Of a stretch of DNA of 64,000 nucleotides, positions 43,192 through 52,498 are shown piece by piece. Position 1 is the first letter of the stretch, and every line of letters starts with the position of its first letter. Under the pieces are notes generated by a model. That model had not been told where the DNA came from. It saw only the letters and a program-made list of their open reading frames with translations, and searched no databases. The stretch lies in contig JAFWZV010000009.1 in the NCBI GenBank assembly GCA_017517305.1, positions 62,001 to 126,000 of the forward strand, written 5' to 3'. Both the position numbers and the translations under genes were made by a program. This stretch comes from Lachnospiraceae bacterium (GTDB lineage: Bacteria > Bacillota > Clostridia > Lachnospirales > Lachnospiraceae).

Positions 43192-44037
43192 TTACTCCTT
43201 ATCCTCTTTATTTTCTTCCTCTATTTTTTCAACCTTGACAAGAGTTATCATCTTGTCGCATATTTTAACCGGGGTGAATTTATAACCCTGGTAAATAATC
43301 TCTGTAGTTTCATTCTCCACCGGAAGTCTTCCAAGCTTATATAGCATAAAGCCATTCAAGGTCTCAAAGTCTTCATCTGGGAATTCTATCTCAAGTTCAT
43401 CTGACACATCCAACAATGAGGCATCGCCATTCATCATATAAGAATCTTCGGCAATCTCCTTAATGCTTTCCTCTTCTACATCATCATGCTCATCGAAGAT
43501 ATTACCCACAATTTCCTCGATAATATCCTCCATACATACTATACCCTCTGTCTGTCCGTACTCATCTACTACTACAGACATATGTATCTTCTCACTTTGC
43601 ATCTTCTGAAGAAGCTTGTTGATATTAAATGTAGGATGTATAAATATAGGTTCTTCCATAACCTTGGTTATGTTGGTAGATGGATTCTTTATATATTCCT
43701 CCACCAAGTCCTTCAAATGTACAACTCCTAGGATATTATCCATATCCTCCTCATACACAGGATATCTGGAATAGTTATTATCAACGATAAATCTTACTGC
43801 TTCCTCCACAGTAAATGTGTTCTCCATAGCTATAATCTTCTGGCGATTAGTCATAATATCTCTGGCTACCTTATCAGATAGCTCCATAATATTAGTAATC
43901 ATCTCTGCCTCAGATTCTTCTATTAGGCCTTGTTCGTGGCCTTCCTCTACCATTGACAGAATCTCTTCTTCTACCTTTTCCTCATTAATCCTCTTTCCAA
44001 ATAATTTCTTTAAGCTACTGGGACCGCTTTGGGACAT
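43192..44037 (-). CDS. CBS-domain CorC/HlyC-type protein without membrane domain
   Basis: A 281-aa soluble protein with two CBS domains (about residues 60-185; RDIMTNRQKIIAM and SVVVDEYGQTEGIVCMEDI are the typical HlyC/CorC strings) and a C-terminal transporter-associated CorC_HlyC domain (about 195-270, EDFETLNGFMLYKLGRLP). The DUF21 membrane domain of the longer exporters is absent. CorC-type proteins take part in magnesium and cobalt efflux. ATG follows AAAGGAG. It lies between mazF and yebC. Confidence 0.9.
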   Translation of the reverse strand: MSQSGPSSLKKLFGKRINEEKVEEEILSMVEEGHEQGLIEESEAEMITNIMELSDKVARDIMTNRQKIIAMENTFTVEEAVRFIVDNNYSRYPVYEEDMDNILGVVHLKDLVEEYIKNPSTNITKVMEEPIFIHPTFNINKLLQKMQSEKIHMSVVVDEYGQTEGIVCMEDIIEEIVGNIFDEHDDVEEESIKEIAEDSYMMNGDASLLDVSDELEIEFPDEDFETLNGFMLYKLGRLPVENETTEIIYQGYKFTPVKICDKMITLVKVEKIEEENKEDKE

Positions 44038-44057
44038 TGTTTTATTTCTCCTTTAAT

Positions 44058-44399
44058 TTATAACTCAAGACTTATCCTAAGGGCCTCATTTACTCTCTGA
44101 ATGATTTTATTATCCAAATGACACACCTTTTCTTTAAGTCTTTGTTTATCTATTGTTCTTACCTGCTCTAACAGTATAACAGAATCCTTAGCAATATCGC
44201 AATACCTTGAATCAAGCTCCACATGTGTAGGCAGCTTAGCCTTGTGCAGCTGACTTGTTATAGCTGCTATGATTACTGTTGAACTGTGCTTGTTGCCTGT
44301 CTCGTTCTGTATAATAAGTACTGGTCTTACTCCGCCCTGCTCAGAGCCGATTACCGGCCTTAAGTCAGCATAATATATATCTCCACGTCTGATTACCAC
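44058..44399 (-). CDS. mazF: MazF/PemK-type endoribonuclease toxin
   Basis: MazF toxins cut mRNA at short sites. The 113-aa protein has the full SH3-like fold pattern: [41 protein letters not shown], and [13 protein letters not shown]. The start is uncertain: the first GTG lies one base after AGGAG, too close, so the GTG three codons on was taken. alr is 77 bases upstream, as in Bacillus alr-ndoAI-ndoA, but there is no antitoxin gene between them or anywhere near. No ORF of 60-90 codons is visible in the gap. It may be regulated by a distant antitoxin or be a housekeeping RNase. Confidence 0.92.
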   Translation of the reverse strand: MVIRRGDIYYADLRPVIGSEQGGVRPVLIIQNETGNKHSSTVIIAAITSQLHKAKLPTHVELDSRYCDIAKDSVILLEQVRTIDKQRLKEKVCHLDNKIIQRVNEALRISLEL

Positions 44400-44476
44400 T
44401 GGTTTCACACTCCTATTGTTATTTCAAACTAATGAAAGTATTTCCAATAATCAATAGGTATATACATATCTTTCTT

Positions 44477-45646
44477 TTATACTAGATAATTTACACAGAC
44501 AGTGTCTGCTCCATCCTCATTGTAAACGTGGGGAACTCTTCTACCAATATGGCAAACCAGCTCATAATTAAAGCTATTGGCATACTGGGCAACCTCCTCC
44601 ACAGAAATATATTTATCATCTGTGCCACCAATCAAAATGACCTCATCCTTAACCAAAACCTCTGGAATGTCAGTAACATCAATCATCATTTGATCCATGC
44701 AAACTCTACCAACTATAGGTGCATACTGGCCTCTTACTATTACCCTACCCAGATTAGACTGGGCTCTTGGATAACCATCAGCATAACCCACTGTAACTGT
44801 GGCAATCCTTCTTGTTGTTTCAGCCACATAGGTTCCACCATAGCTTATAGCAGTTCCAGGTTCTACAGTTTTTACATGGGAAATATGGGAGATAAGAGAC
44901 ATGACTGGTTTAATTTCTGTACTCTTGTCAACCTCTTCTGAAGGATACAGGCCATATGTAACTATACCAAGTCGTACCATATCAAACTCATCATCATCCA
45001 TCTCCATGGTTCCTGCACTATTATCTATGTGCTTGATGGCAAAACTCATTCCACCAGCTTCAACTCCAGCTATAAATTCCAAGAATTTCTCCTTTTGGCT
45101 ATAGGAATAAGCCTTATCTATCTCATCCGCCTTAGCATAATGGGTAAATATTCCTTCTATCTCAAGGCCCTCCATAGACATAAGCTTTAAGGCCTCTTCC
45201 ACTCCTGCCTTATTAGAAGCAAATCCAATTCTTCCCATTCCAGTATCAACCTTCAGGTGAACCTTTATCTTCCTTCCGGCTTCAATAGCCACCTTAGAAA
45301 GCTTCTCACATTCTGCCACATCATATACAGCCTGAGTAATATCATAATCTATAAGCTTATGAAAATCCTCTGAATCTGTATATCCAATAATGAGAATAGG
45401 CTCTTTGATTCCAGCGTTACGTAGCTCCATAGCTTCATCTATAGTTGCAACGCCAAAGTAATCCGCCAAATCTCTGATTCTTAGTGAAACTCCAACTGCA
45501 CCATGGCCATATGCATCAGCCTTAACTACCGCAAGAATTTTCATATCAGACTTAAGCCTGGCTTTCATCTTCATAATATTATAACGAAGGTTATCCATAT
45601 TAATCCTTGCATATATTCTATTATATCCTGGCTTACTAACCGACAT
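44477..45646 (-). CDS. alr: Alanine racemase
   Basis: Alr is the PLP enzyme that makes D-alanine for peptidoglycan. The PLP lysine lies in AVVKADAYGHGAVG, and the second active-site base, a tyrosine, in AISYGGTYVA. RVCMDQMMIDVT and the C-terminal ELVCHIGRRVPHVY are typical. ATG after AAAGGAG gives 389 aa and overlaps the nnr end by 11 bases; the longest frame would extend 13 codons further. The nnr-alr-mazF order is common in Clostridia. Confidence 0.96.
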   Translation of the reverse strand: MSVSKPGYNRIYARINMDNLRYNIMKMKARLKSDMKILAVVKADAYGHGAVGVSLRIRDLADYFGVATIDEAMELRNAGIKEPILIIGYTDSEDFHKLIDYDITQAVYDVAECEKLSKVAIEAGRKIKVHLKVDTGMGRIGFASNKAGVEEALKLMSMEGLEIEGIFTHYAKADEIDKAYSYSQKEKFLEFIAGVEAGGMSFAIKHIDNSAGTMEMDDDEFDMVRLGIVTYGLYPSEEVDKSTEIKPVMSLISHISHVKTVEPGTAISYGGTYVAETTRRIATVTVGYADGYPRAQSNLGRVIVRGQYAPIVGRVCMDQMMIDVTDIPEVLVKDEVILIGGTDDKYISVEEVAQYANSFNYELVCHIGRRVPHVYNEDGADTVCVNYLV

Positions 45647-47147
45647 AATAATCTCCTTTAAGTACCGCTGTAATTCCTCTAACAATATCGCTAGCTATCA
45701 TACTGTATCTACCTCTGCTGATTGCAGCCTCCTGACCTGCCAAGCCATGTAAGCATACACCAAGCTTTGCTGCCTCAAACTCATTCATATTCTGACCACA
45801 TAATCCGCCAATTATTCCTGCTAATACATCGCCTGAACCACCTGTAGCCATTCCATTATTACCTGTAGTATTAATATATGCCTGAACTCCTCCATCTGAT
45901 ACCACAGTTCTAGAATCCTTAAGCACAACTACTATATTATTATCCTTCGCAAACTTTCTGGCAACCTCATACTTGTTGCTCTTTATCTCACCAGTTTTAA
46001 CCTCTGTAAGCCTTGACATCTCTGCCAAATGTGGTGTAATGATAACTCTTGCATTAGTATCAGCAAGCCATTCCTTATTCTGGGCCACAATGTTTAAACC
46101 ATCTGCATCAAGCACTATAGTCTCCTTGTAATCTCTAAGCACTTTCTCCACGATATATGAAGCATATTCCTTTGTGCTAAGTCCAGGCCCAAGAATAATA
46201 ACGTCAGACCAGCTAATCATAGACTTTATAGCCTCTCTAATACTATTCTTATCCTTGCTGTCAAAGGTTGTAAGCATAGCCTCTGGAAGCTTACTTTGCA
46301 TAATCTCACGATTTTCTTCCACAGTACAAATTCTAACCAAACCACAGCCCATTCTATATGCAGCCTCTGCAGAAAACATTGCTGCACCTGCCATATTTTT
46401 ACTTCCCCCGATAACTCCTATCTTACCATAGCTACCCTTATGAGAATCAAACTTTCTATAAGGAAGAAGTCTATCTACATCATTGCCATCATAGGTATAA
46501 AGATCTGGCTCTATGTAATCAATTGCCCTCTTAGGTATTCCAATATCTGATACAGTTACCTGACCACTATACTCATAGCCCATACCAGTAAGAAGTCCCA
46601 TCTTCATAATTCCGAAGGTTACTGTTGCATCTGCTCTAAATGCAGTTCCTAAGACAAAACCATTTGTAGCATCTATACCTGATGGAATATCTACAGCAAG
46701 CTTAAATGCATCCACATCATTCATAGAGTTAATAACGTCTGCAAGTCTACCGGTTATTGCCCTATTAAGTCCTGCACCAAACACTGCATCCACAACCACA
46801 TCATAGCCATAATTCATAATATCATCAGCAAACTTAATATTAAGCTTTCTAACAATATCAAGCTGTGCCTTAAATGCCTCACTGGTCTTCTCTAATATTT
46901 CTCCCCAGTAAATCTCCACATCATATCCGTTTCCATGAAGTATTCTAGCAAGGGCAAGACCGTCTCCTCCGTTATTTCCACCCTCAACCACAACTAAAAC
47001 TCTGGATTTTTTATTAAACTTACTCTGTATGTAATCATATACAGCTAAGGCTGCTCTTTCCATTAATACCATCTGTGGTATTCCTATAACATTTATAGCA
47101 TAATCGTCTATGCGGCTCATCTCATCGCCACTGGCAATATAGTTCAT
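45636..47147 (-). CDS. nnr: Bifunctional NAD(P)H-hydrate epimerase / ADP-dependent dehydratase
   Basis: Nnr repairs hydrated NAD(P)H. Residues 1-215 are the epimerase (YjeF-N) with VEGGNNGGDGLALAR and VDIPSGIDATNG. Residues about 225-500 are the dehydratase (YjeF-C, ribokinase-like) with GSYGKIGVIGGSKNMAGA, ILGPGLS, DADGLN and the catalytic TGNNGMATGGSGDVLAG. The 503-aa fusion is normal. ATG follows GGAGG. No acpS, a frequent neighbour, precedes it. Confidence 0.95.
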   Translation of the reverse strand: MNYIASGDEMSRIDDYAINVIGIPQMVLMERAALAVYDYIQSKFNKKSRVLVVVEGGNNGGDGLALARILHGNGYDVEIYWGEILEKTSEAFKAQLDIVRKLNIKFADDIMNYGYDVVVDAVFGAGLNRAITGRLADVINSMNDVDAFKLAVDIPSGIDATNGFVLGTAFRADATVTFGIMKMGLLTGMGYEYSGQVTVSDIGIPKRAIDYIEPDLYTYDGNDVDRLLPYRKFDSHKGSYGKIGVIGGSKNMAGAAMFSAEAAYRMGCGLVRICTVEENREIMQSKLPEAMLTTFDSKDKNSIREAIKSMISWSDVIILGPGLSTKEYASYIVEKVLRDYKETIVLDADGLNIVAQNKEWLADTNARVIITPHLAEMSRLTEVKTGEIKSNKYEVARKFAKDNNIVVVLKDSRTVVSDGGVQAYINTTGNNGMATGGSGDVLAGIIGGLCGQNMNEFEAAKLGVCLHGLAGQEAAISRGRYSMIASDIVRGITAVLKGDYYVG

Positions 47148-47264
47148 ATCTATGTCCTCCAGTCATCATTACAACAGTTTATTATATTACATTTTACAGG
47201 CATTATCAACCATAAACCACACCTGAAATTCTCCGATTATTTTCATTTTAATACTATGAAGGAC

Positions 47265-47293
47265 TTGCCAATATGTAGAAAAAATATTAGAAT
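47265..47293 (+). promoter_or_regulatory. Sigma-A-type promoter of the lytic transglycosylase gene
   Basis: TTGCCA and TAGAAT with a 17-base spacer lie 46 bases before the ATG, which follows AGGAG. The divergent nnr promoter must lie in the same 190-base gap but no clear match was found. Confidence 0.7.
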
Positions 47294-47338
47294 AATCTCT
47301 AGATATAACGGCAGGAATAAAAGATTAGGAGTATCACT

Positions 47339-48172
47339 ATGTACATAGAAGGATTAGGATATGTAGACGAAAATATATATAACGCTTATAACGTGTCTAA
47401 TGCCACTAAAGCATCAACTAACCCCGTTACTCAGTCAGTTGGACAAAGTGTATTTGATCAATTACTAGAACAGGAAAAGGCTAATCAAGTTCAAGAAGAA
47501 AAAACAGTGGATTTAGATAGTATCTTCAAGGAAGCCTCAGACAAATACGGTATCTCTGTTGATTTGCTAAAGTCTGTGGCTAAAGCTGAATCTAATTTTA
47601 ACCCTGAAGCTACATCACACTGCGGGGCCATGGGAATTATGCAGCTTATGCCTTCCACTGCCCAGTCTCTTGGGGTAAAGGATGCCTATGATCCATATGA
47701 AAACATTATGGGAGGCGCAAAGCTTTTAAGCCAATTAGACAAAATGTATGATGGCAATGTAAAGCTTATGCTTGCTGGTTATAATGCCGGTCCTGGAAAC
47801 GTAGAAAAATATAACGGTGTACCTCCATTCGAAGAAACTCAGAACTATGTAGCTACTATTATGCGTTACTTAGATGAGGGTGTTGACACCGCAGGGAAGA
47901 CAGTAAATGTTTCTGCCGAGAATGTAAGTGATTCAGATAATGCTTTAACCAAAGCTGCATTAGATGGCTTACAGGACAAGCTTGACGATTATTTTTCTTA
48001 CGCAGAATACCAGATGTTAATGACTTACTTTGATACCATGATGAATATAATATCAAGCATCGGAGATACAGATGGTAACTCATTTGCCTCAGATAATGGG
48101 GATGATTCTCTAAGCGATTTGTTCCGCTTAGGAAATATTCAGTACAACAGAAATAACATTAATCTATTATAA
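47339..48172 (+). CDS. SLT-domain lytic transglycosylase without signal peptide
   Basis: A 277-aa protein with a Slt/LysM-associated type transglycosylase domain at about residues 60-180. SVAKAESNFNPEATS contains the catalytic Glu, followed by GAMGIMQLMPSTAQSLGV and AGYNAGPGNVEKYNGVPPF. These cleave the MurNAc-GlcNAc bond with anhydro products. The N-terminal 55 residues are polar and have no signal peptide or membrane helix. The C-terminal 95 residues are acidic and unassigned. It has its own promoter and terminator. Export by a flagellar or other non-Sec route is possible but nothing flagellar is in the window. Confidence 0.9.
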   Translation: MYIEGLGYVDENIYNAYNVSNATKASTNPVTQSVGQSVFDQLLEQEKANQVQEEKTVDLDSIFKEASDKYGISVDLLKSVAKAESNFNPEATSHCGAMGIMQLMPSTAQSLGVKDAYDPYENIMGGAKLLSQLDKMYDGNVKLMLAGYNAGPGNVEKYNGVPPFEETQNYVATIMRYLDEGVDTAGKTVNVSAENVSDSDNALTKAALDGLQDKLDDYFSYAEYQMLMTYFDTMMNIISSIGDTDGNSFASDNGDDSLSDLFRLGNIQYNRNNINLL

Positions 48173-48186
48173 TTATAATAAAGAAC

Positions 48187-48222
48187 AAGGCGATTGGCAT
48201 AATTACTTATGCCAATCGCCTT
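48187..48222 (+). terminator. Rho-independent terminator of the lytic transglycosylase gene
   Basis: A 14-bp perfect stem AAGGCGATTGGCAT/ATGCCAATCGCCTT with an eight-base loop is followed by TTATTTTAT. It begins 14 bases past the stop. Confidence 0.92.
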
Positions 48223-48233
48223 ATTTTATAACC

Positions 48234-48353
48234 ATCTGCGTGCCACCTAACACATTGGCCGACCTGCCTAGGGATTTATCTCCGCTGACACTTAAAACGG
48301 TCAGCTTCGCTAAACCCTGTCGCGGTCGGAATATAATATATCGGCACACAGAT
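48234..48353. ncRNA. Nested inverted-repeat element, candidate structured RNA or palindromic repeat
   Basis: Between the two convergent genes is a 120-base element with four nested stems: ATCTGxGTGCC/GGCACxCAGAT (48234-48244 with 48343-48353), CCGACC/GGTCGG (48259-48264 with 48324-48329), AGGG/CCCT (48270-48273 with 48315-48318) and a GCTGAC/GTCAGC hairpin (48284-48305). It is more GC-rich than its surroundings. It lies just past the stop of the minus-strand ABC transporter. No promoter or T-run specific to it is clear, so its nature is open. Confidence 0.5.
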
Positions 48354-48363
48354 CTATATCATT

Positions 48364-50982
48364 CTATCTTTGCTCGTCTTTCAGTCTTGTGAGCACTGCT
48401 ATACTAACACCTGCAAATAGGAAGGTTACTGCGAATAGGAAGCCCCAGCATTTGCCCATATGAGATTTAGTTCTTACAAACATCTCATCAACTTCCTCTT
48501 CATCTTCCTCCTCTTCATCCTCTGGAGCTTCTACAGTAACAGGCTCAGATACGTATTCCTCAAAGGACTGAGGGTCGTTTGCATACACTGAGTAATATTC
48601 AATAGTATCCTGAAGCTCATTGATAGTCTCATCATAAGCATCCTGCATAGAAGCTATAGCATCGTTACAGCTAGCAATAAGCTCATCCTGCTTCTGCTTC
48701 GCCTCTTCCTCTGCCTTCTTAGCATCCTCTTCTCCTACTGGTTCAAGGGCGTTCAAATCATTAGTACTTCCAAGTGCCTCCATAGACCAACGGCTGAAGG
48801 TCACATATGAAATCTTCTCTGTAACACCGTCAAGGGAGAATAATATTCCAGAGAATAAAAGCTGTATAATAAGTACAAATGGTGCAATAGTCATTGCTCT
48901 ATCACCATTCTTGGAAATGGCTGATATAAGAAGACCAAAGGCTGCTGCTGCATAGATTGTAACAAATATTGTCACCATCATTTCTAACACAGCATTACCC
49001 AAAACAACTCCATCACACTGTGGCTTACCCTTAATTATTACGAATACTGCCACTAATATTACAGCCTGAATTATAGCTATAGCTGCCTGGACAATATACT
49101 TTGAAAGCATATATATCGGTAGCTTCAGATTAGCCATATATTCTCGTTTTAGAATGACTCGTTCCTTGTAAATCTCTTGGATAGTATTGAAAAGTCCCAT
49201 CCAAATACCTGCACTCATAAGTGCAAATAATATAGATCTAGTTTCAAACATTTTCTCGTAGATACCATCCTCGGCAACTAAAGCCATAAGAATACCTATA
49301 AGGATTGGCTGTAAGAAGATCATCATCAATCTTCCTATATCATTCTTAATAAGAGTAACATATCTTCTAATCAGTACAGAAAGCTGATTAAGGCTACTAG
49401 CCTTCTTAGGCTTAATCTCCTTACCCGAGTTAGTTCCTAAACCATCATCAAGCTTATTAATACCTGAAGCCTTAAATCTTGCTTCCCAGCCCTTAGTATC
49501 TGAAGTAATCTTATCATATACTTCAACAATATCATCAGTATCAAAGAATTCCTTAATTCCTGATGGAGCGCCACAGTAGCAAAGTCGTCCACCATAGCCC
49601 ATAATTATAACCTTGTCACACAGGTGAATATTATTAGTGGTATGAGTAACCATAATAATAGTCTTTTCCTGCTCCTTAGACAATCTGCTAAGAGTGTGCA
49701 TAAGGTGCTGCTCTGTTCCAGGATCAAGACCTGAGGTAGGCTCATCTAAGAAGAATAATCCTGGGTTGGCAAGAAGCTCAACTGCGATACTTGCCCTCTT
49801 CTTCTGTCCACCTGACAGTCGTCTAATATATGTATCCTGATGTTCAAGAAGCTCAACCATCTCTAATACATCATGAATTCGCTTGTAAATCTCTTCCTTG
49901 GTTGTATCCTCTGGCATCTTAAGCTTTGCTGTGTAGTAAAGCATCTTCTTCAGAGTAATATTCTCATAAATTATATCCTGCTGAGGAACAAAACCAATAA
50001 CGTTCTTCAAGGTCTGGAAATTCTCTCTCAGATTAATACCATTACAGAATACATCGCCTGTAATCTGTGTATCAAATCCACTCATAGCTGTCATAAGAGT
50101 TGTCTTACCAGCTCCCGAACCACCAATTATTGCTACGAATTCATTTGCCCCAATACTACAGCTTACCTTATCAAGAATGGTCTTCTTACCGCCCTTGGCA
50201 GGAACCTCCTTATTCAGGTTCTTAATATTAAGAGCAATACCTTCTGGATTTACCTTGTAGAATACTTTCCCAGCACTGAATATAAAGGTTGTATTCAATA
50301 TTGTAAAGATATCCTTATCTGTAAGTCTTACAGGCTTATCTATCTTAACACCATTGACGAATACACCGTTAGTTGACTTATTATCAAATACGTAGTATTC
50401 CCCATTCATATGCCTAATTCCTGCATGATAACGGGAAACCGCTACATTTCGAATTTTGATATCACAGTCCTCAGCACGACCAATGCTGTTATCCCCATCA
50501 TGAAGACTATAAGTTCTCCATGTTCCACTTGCCGCATCATTATCATACAGCATAAGAACTGCTTCTATCTCTCCTACTGACTTGTTAGTGCCAAGTCTAA
50601 TTATCATATCCTTATTATCACCGCCATAGTACTGTCCTGGCTGAGCCTTATAAAACTGTGGGCCATAAGCAATATATGTGCCGTTTGAGCTATTGTTATC
50701 CTTAATGTAGAACACACCATTAGATATACAAATCTCTCCATGATATCCAGATACAATTTCTGAGTTGATAACTATACTGTTATCACTCTTACGTCCAAAT
50801 GAATACACCGCGTCTGTATGTCCGCTTAAATCAAGTTCATTGATACCGCTTTTATCAACCACTACAAGGGTATTCTTCTTGTTGGACTGACCACTATTTT
50901 GCTGAAGATTCGCCTGATACTGTGCAAGCATAGTTTCATCAAAAAATGTGGTTTGATTTCCACCCATATTATTCATATCCAT
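48364..50982 (-). CDS. ABC transporter (ABCG-like) with two N-terminal FHA domains
   Basis: An 872-aa half-transporter resembling mycobacterial Rv1747. FHA domains lie near residues 40-115 (SFGRKSDNSIVIN, SGYHGEI, SSNGTYI) and 155-230 (SIGRAEDCDIKIR, SRYHAGI, STNGVFVNG), both with the phosphothreonine-binding Gly-Arg, Ser-x-x-His and Asn-Gly residues. The ATPase has GGSGAGKTTL, LSGGQKKRASIA and FFLDEPTSGLDPG. A six-helix ABC2-type membrane domain follows, interrupted before the last helix by a long extracytoplasmic helical/acidic insertion (EEEEDEEEVDE). FHA domains suggest control by a Thr kinase such as PrkC. ATG after AAAGGTG chosen. Substrate unknown. Confidence 0.9.
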   Translation of the reverse strand: MDMNNMGGNQTTFFDETMLAQYQANLQQNSGQSNKKNTLVVVDKSGINELDLSGHTDAVYSFGRKSDNSIVINSEIVSGYHGEICISNGVFYIKDNNSSNGTYIAYGPQFYKAQPGQYYGGDNKDMIIRLGTNKSVGEIEAVLMLYDNDAASGTWRTYSLHDGDNSIGRAEDCDIKIRNVAVSRYHAGIRHMNGEYYVFDNKSTNGVFVNGVKIDKPVRLTDKDIFTILNTTFIFSAGKVFYKVNPEGIALNIKNLNKEVPAKGGKKTILDKVSCSIGANEFVAIIGGSGAGKTTLMTAMSGFDTQITGDVFCNGINLRENFQTLKNVIGFVPQQDIIYENITLKKMLYYTAKLKMPEDTTKEEIYKRIHDVLEMVELLEHQDTYIRRLSGGQKKRASIAVELLANPGLFFLDEPTSGLDPGTEQHLMHTLSRLSKEQEKTIIMVTHTTNNIHLCDKVIIMGYGGRLCYCGAPSGIKEFFDTDDIVEVYDKITSDTKGWEARFKASGINKLDDGLGTNSGKEIKPKKASSLNQLSVLIRRYVTLIKNDIGRLMMIFLQPILIGILMALVAEDGIYEKMFETRSILFALMSAGIWMGLFNTIQEIYKERVILKREYMANLKLPIYMLSKYIVQAAIAIIQAVILVAVFVIIKGKPQCDGVVLGNAVLEMMVTIFVTIYAAAAFGLLISAISKNGDRAMTIAPFVLIIQLLFSGILFSLDGVTEKISYVTFSRWSMEALGSTNDLNALEPVGEEDAKKAEEEAKQKQDELIASCNDAIASMQDAYDETINELQDTIEYYSVYANDPQSFEEYVSEPVTVEAPEDEEEEDEEEVDEMFVRTKSHMGKCWGFLFAVTFLFAGVSIAVLTRLKDEQR

Positions 50983-51053
50983 ATGCGTTTCACCTTTCTT
51001 ATGTATTTTAAATACATTCTCAAGCATAAAATACTTAAGATATGCATAAAAAA

Positions 51054-51085
51054 GTCTGTCGCATTACATATGCAATACGACAGAC
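51054..51085 (-). terminator. Rho-independent terminator of ftsZ / dcw cluster
   Basis: A 12-position stem GTCTGTCGCATT/AATACGACAGAC with one mismatch is followed on the minus strand by TTTTTTAT. It lies 19 bases past the ftsZ stop and ends the dcw cluster. Confidence 0.9.
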
Positions 51086-51103
51086 CTTGAATTAGCTTAC
51101 AAA

Positions 51104-52330
51104 TTAACCTCTCTTAAGGAAGTCTGGAATCTTAATTGCGTTAGGGTTATTAGCAGCTGCTGGCTGTGGTCTAACTGGTGTAGCCTTAGTAGCTGTCATA
51201 TCAACGCCTGGTGTCACAGGCTTAACTGGTGTATTCAAGAATGATGGCTTAACTGAATTAGTTGTTCCTGTTGTAATAGGCTGTCCTGAATAAGTAGGTG
51301 CGCCTCCAATAGGAGTAACACTTGGCTTAGCCTGTGGCTTGCTTGCCTGTGGAACAGTAACTGTAGCAGCATTAGCTGCGTTAGCCTCAATACCAGTAGC
51401 GATGATTGTAATGCATACATCCTCACCCATATTATCATTGTCAACTGTACCAAAAATAATGTTAGCATTATCTCCAGCAACCTCTGTAAGGTATGTAATA
51501 GCATCGTATGCCTCAACAATACCAATGTTACCTGAGAAGTTAACGATAATATCTGTAGCACCTGTTACTGTAGTCTCAAGTAATGGACTATCCATAGCTG
51601 ACTTAATTGCGTCAACTGCCTTGTTATCACCACTTGCAGTACCGATACCGATATGAGCAACACCCTTGTCCCTCATAACTGTCTGAATATCAGCAAAGTC
51701 AAGGTTGATAAGTCCTGGCTTATTAATAAGGTCTGTTACACCCTGTACACCCTGCTGAAGAACCTCATCAGCCTTCTTAAGTGCTTCAGGAATTGTAGTA
51801 CGCTTATCACAAATCTGTAAAAGCTTATCGTTAGGAATAACGATTAATGTATCAACATTCTCTCTAAGCTTAGCAATACCATTGAGGGCGTTGTTCATTC
51901 TAGGCTTACCCTCGAATGAGAAAGGCTTAGTAACTACGCCAACTGTAAGAATACCAAGATTTCTAGCAATCTCAGCAACTACAGGAGCAGCTCCTGTACC
52001 TGTTCCACCACCCATACCACAAGTTACGAATACCATATTGGCATCCTTCATGATATCAGTAATCTCTTCTCTATTCTCTTCAACTGCACTAGCACCGATC
52101 TCAGGCTTTGCACCTGCACCAAGTCCCTTAGTCAGCTTCTCACCAATCTGAATCTTAGTAGTAGCTCTACTCTGTGATAAGATCTGCTTATCAGTGTTAA
52201 TAGCTATAAGCTCAACACCCTCTACATTCTCATCGATCATTCTGTTAACTGCATTGTTTCCTGCTCCACCTACACCTATGACAAGGATTCTTGCAGGGGT
52301 TTTTTCGTCGTTTGATTTTATTTCAAGCAA
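51104..52330 (-). CDS. ftsZ: Cell division protein FtsZ
   Basis: FtsZ is the tubulin-like GTPase of the Z ring. [13 protein letters not shown] begins the GTP-binding domain, and the tubulin signature GGGTGTG is at residues 107-113. [13 protein letters not shown] with the T7 catalytic aspartate follows. A variable linker rich in Pro/Thr/Ala leads to the C-terminal KIPDFLKRG, which binds FtsA/ZipA-type partners. The longest frame starts at an ATG that lies upstream of the Shine-Dalgarno; a TTG eight bases after GGAGG gives 408 aa and is preferred. Last gene of the dcw cluster, with its own promoter as well. Confidence 0.96.
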   Translation of the reverse strand: MLEIKSNDEKTPARILVIGVGGAGNNAVNRMIDENVEGVELIAINTDKQILSQSRATTKIQIGEKLTKGLGAGAKPEIGASAVEENREEITDIMKDANMVFVTCGMGGGTGTGAAPVVAEIARNLGILTVGVVTKPFSFEGKPRMNNALNGIAKLRENVDTLIVIPNDKLLQICDKRTTIPEALKKADEVLQQGVQGVTDLINKPGLINLDFADIQTVMRDKGVAHIGIGTASGDNKAVDAIKSAMDSPLLETTVTGATDIIVNFSGNIGIVEAYDAITYLTEVAGDNANIIFGTVDNDNMGEDVCITIIATGIEANAANAATVTVPQASKPQAKPSVTPIGGAPTYSGQPITTGTTNSVKPSFLNTPVKPVTPGVDMTATKATPVRPQPAAANNPNAIKIPDFLKRG

Positions 52331-52430
52331 GGTCTTTTCCTCCTTCATTGTAATTAACTTAATCTTAAATATTTCTCATTGCAATATTTATTTCAATGCA
52401 TAAAAACCCACATTGAACATTATTACCTTA

Positions 52431-52459
52431 ATAATATAATCATTTTACAAAATAATCAA
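52431..52459 (-). promoter_or_regulatory. Sigma-A-type promoter of ftsZ
   Basis: Minus-strand TTGATT and TATTAT with a 17-base spacer lie in the 168-base ftsQ-ftsZ gap, giving a leader of about 95 bases. The leader contains a seven-bp hairpin TTCAATG/CATTGAA. This allows ftsZ expression independent of the upstream cluster. Confidence 0.75.
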
Positions 52460-52498
52460 CTGTTTTTTGTTAAAATGCCTATATTTTCTTAATATTTT

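Noticed and set aside
49873-50376. 167-aa plus-strand ORF opposite the FHA-ABC transporter gene
   Set aside because: Opposite intact ABC and FHA motifs, no start context and no recognisable motif.
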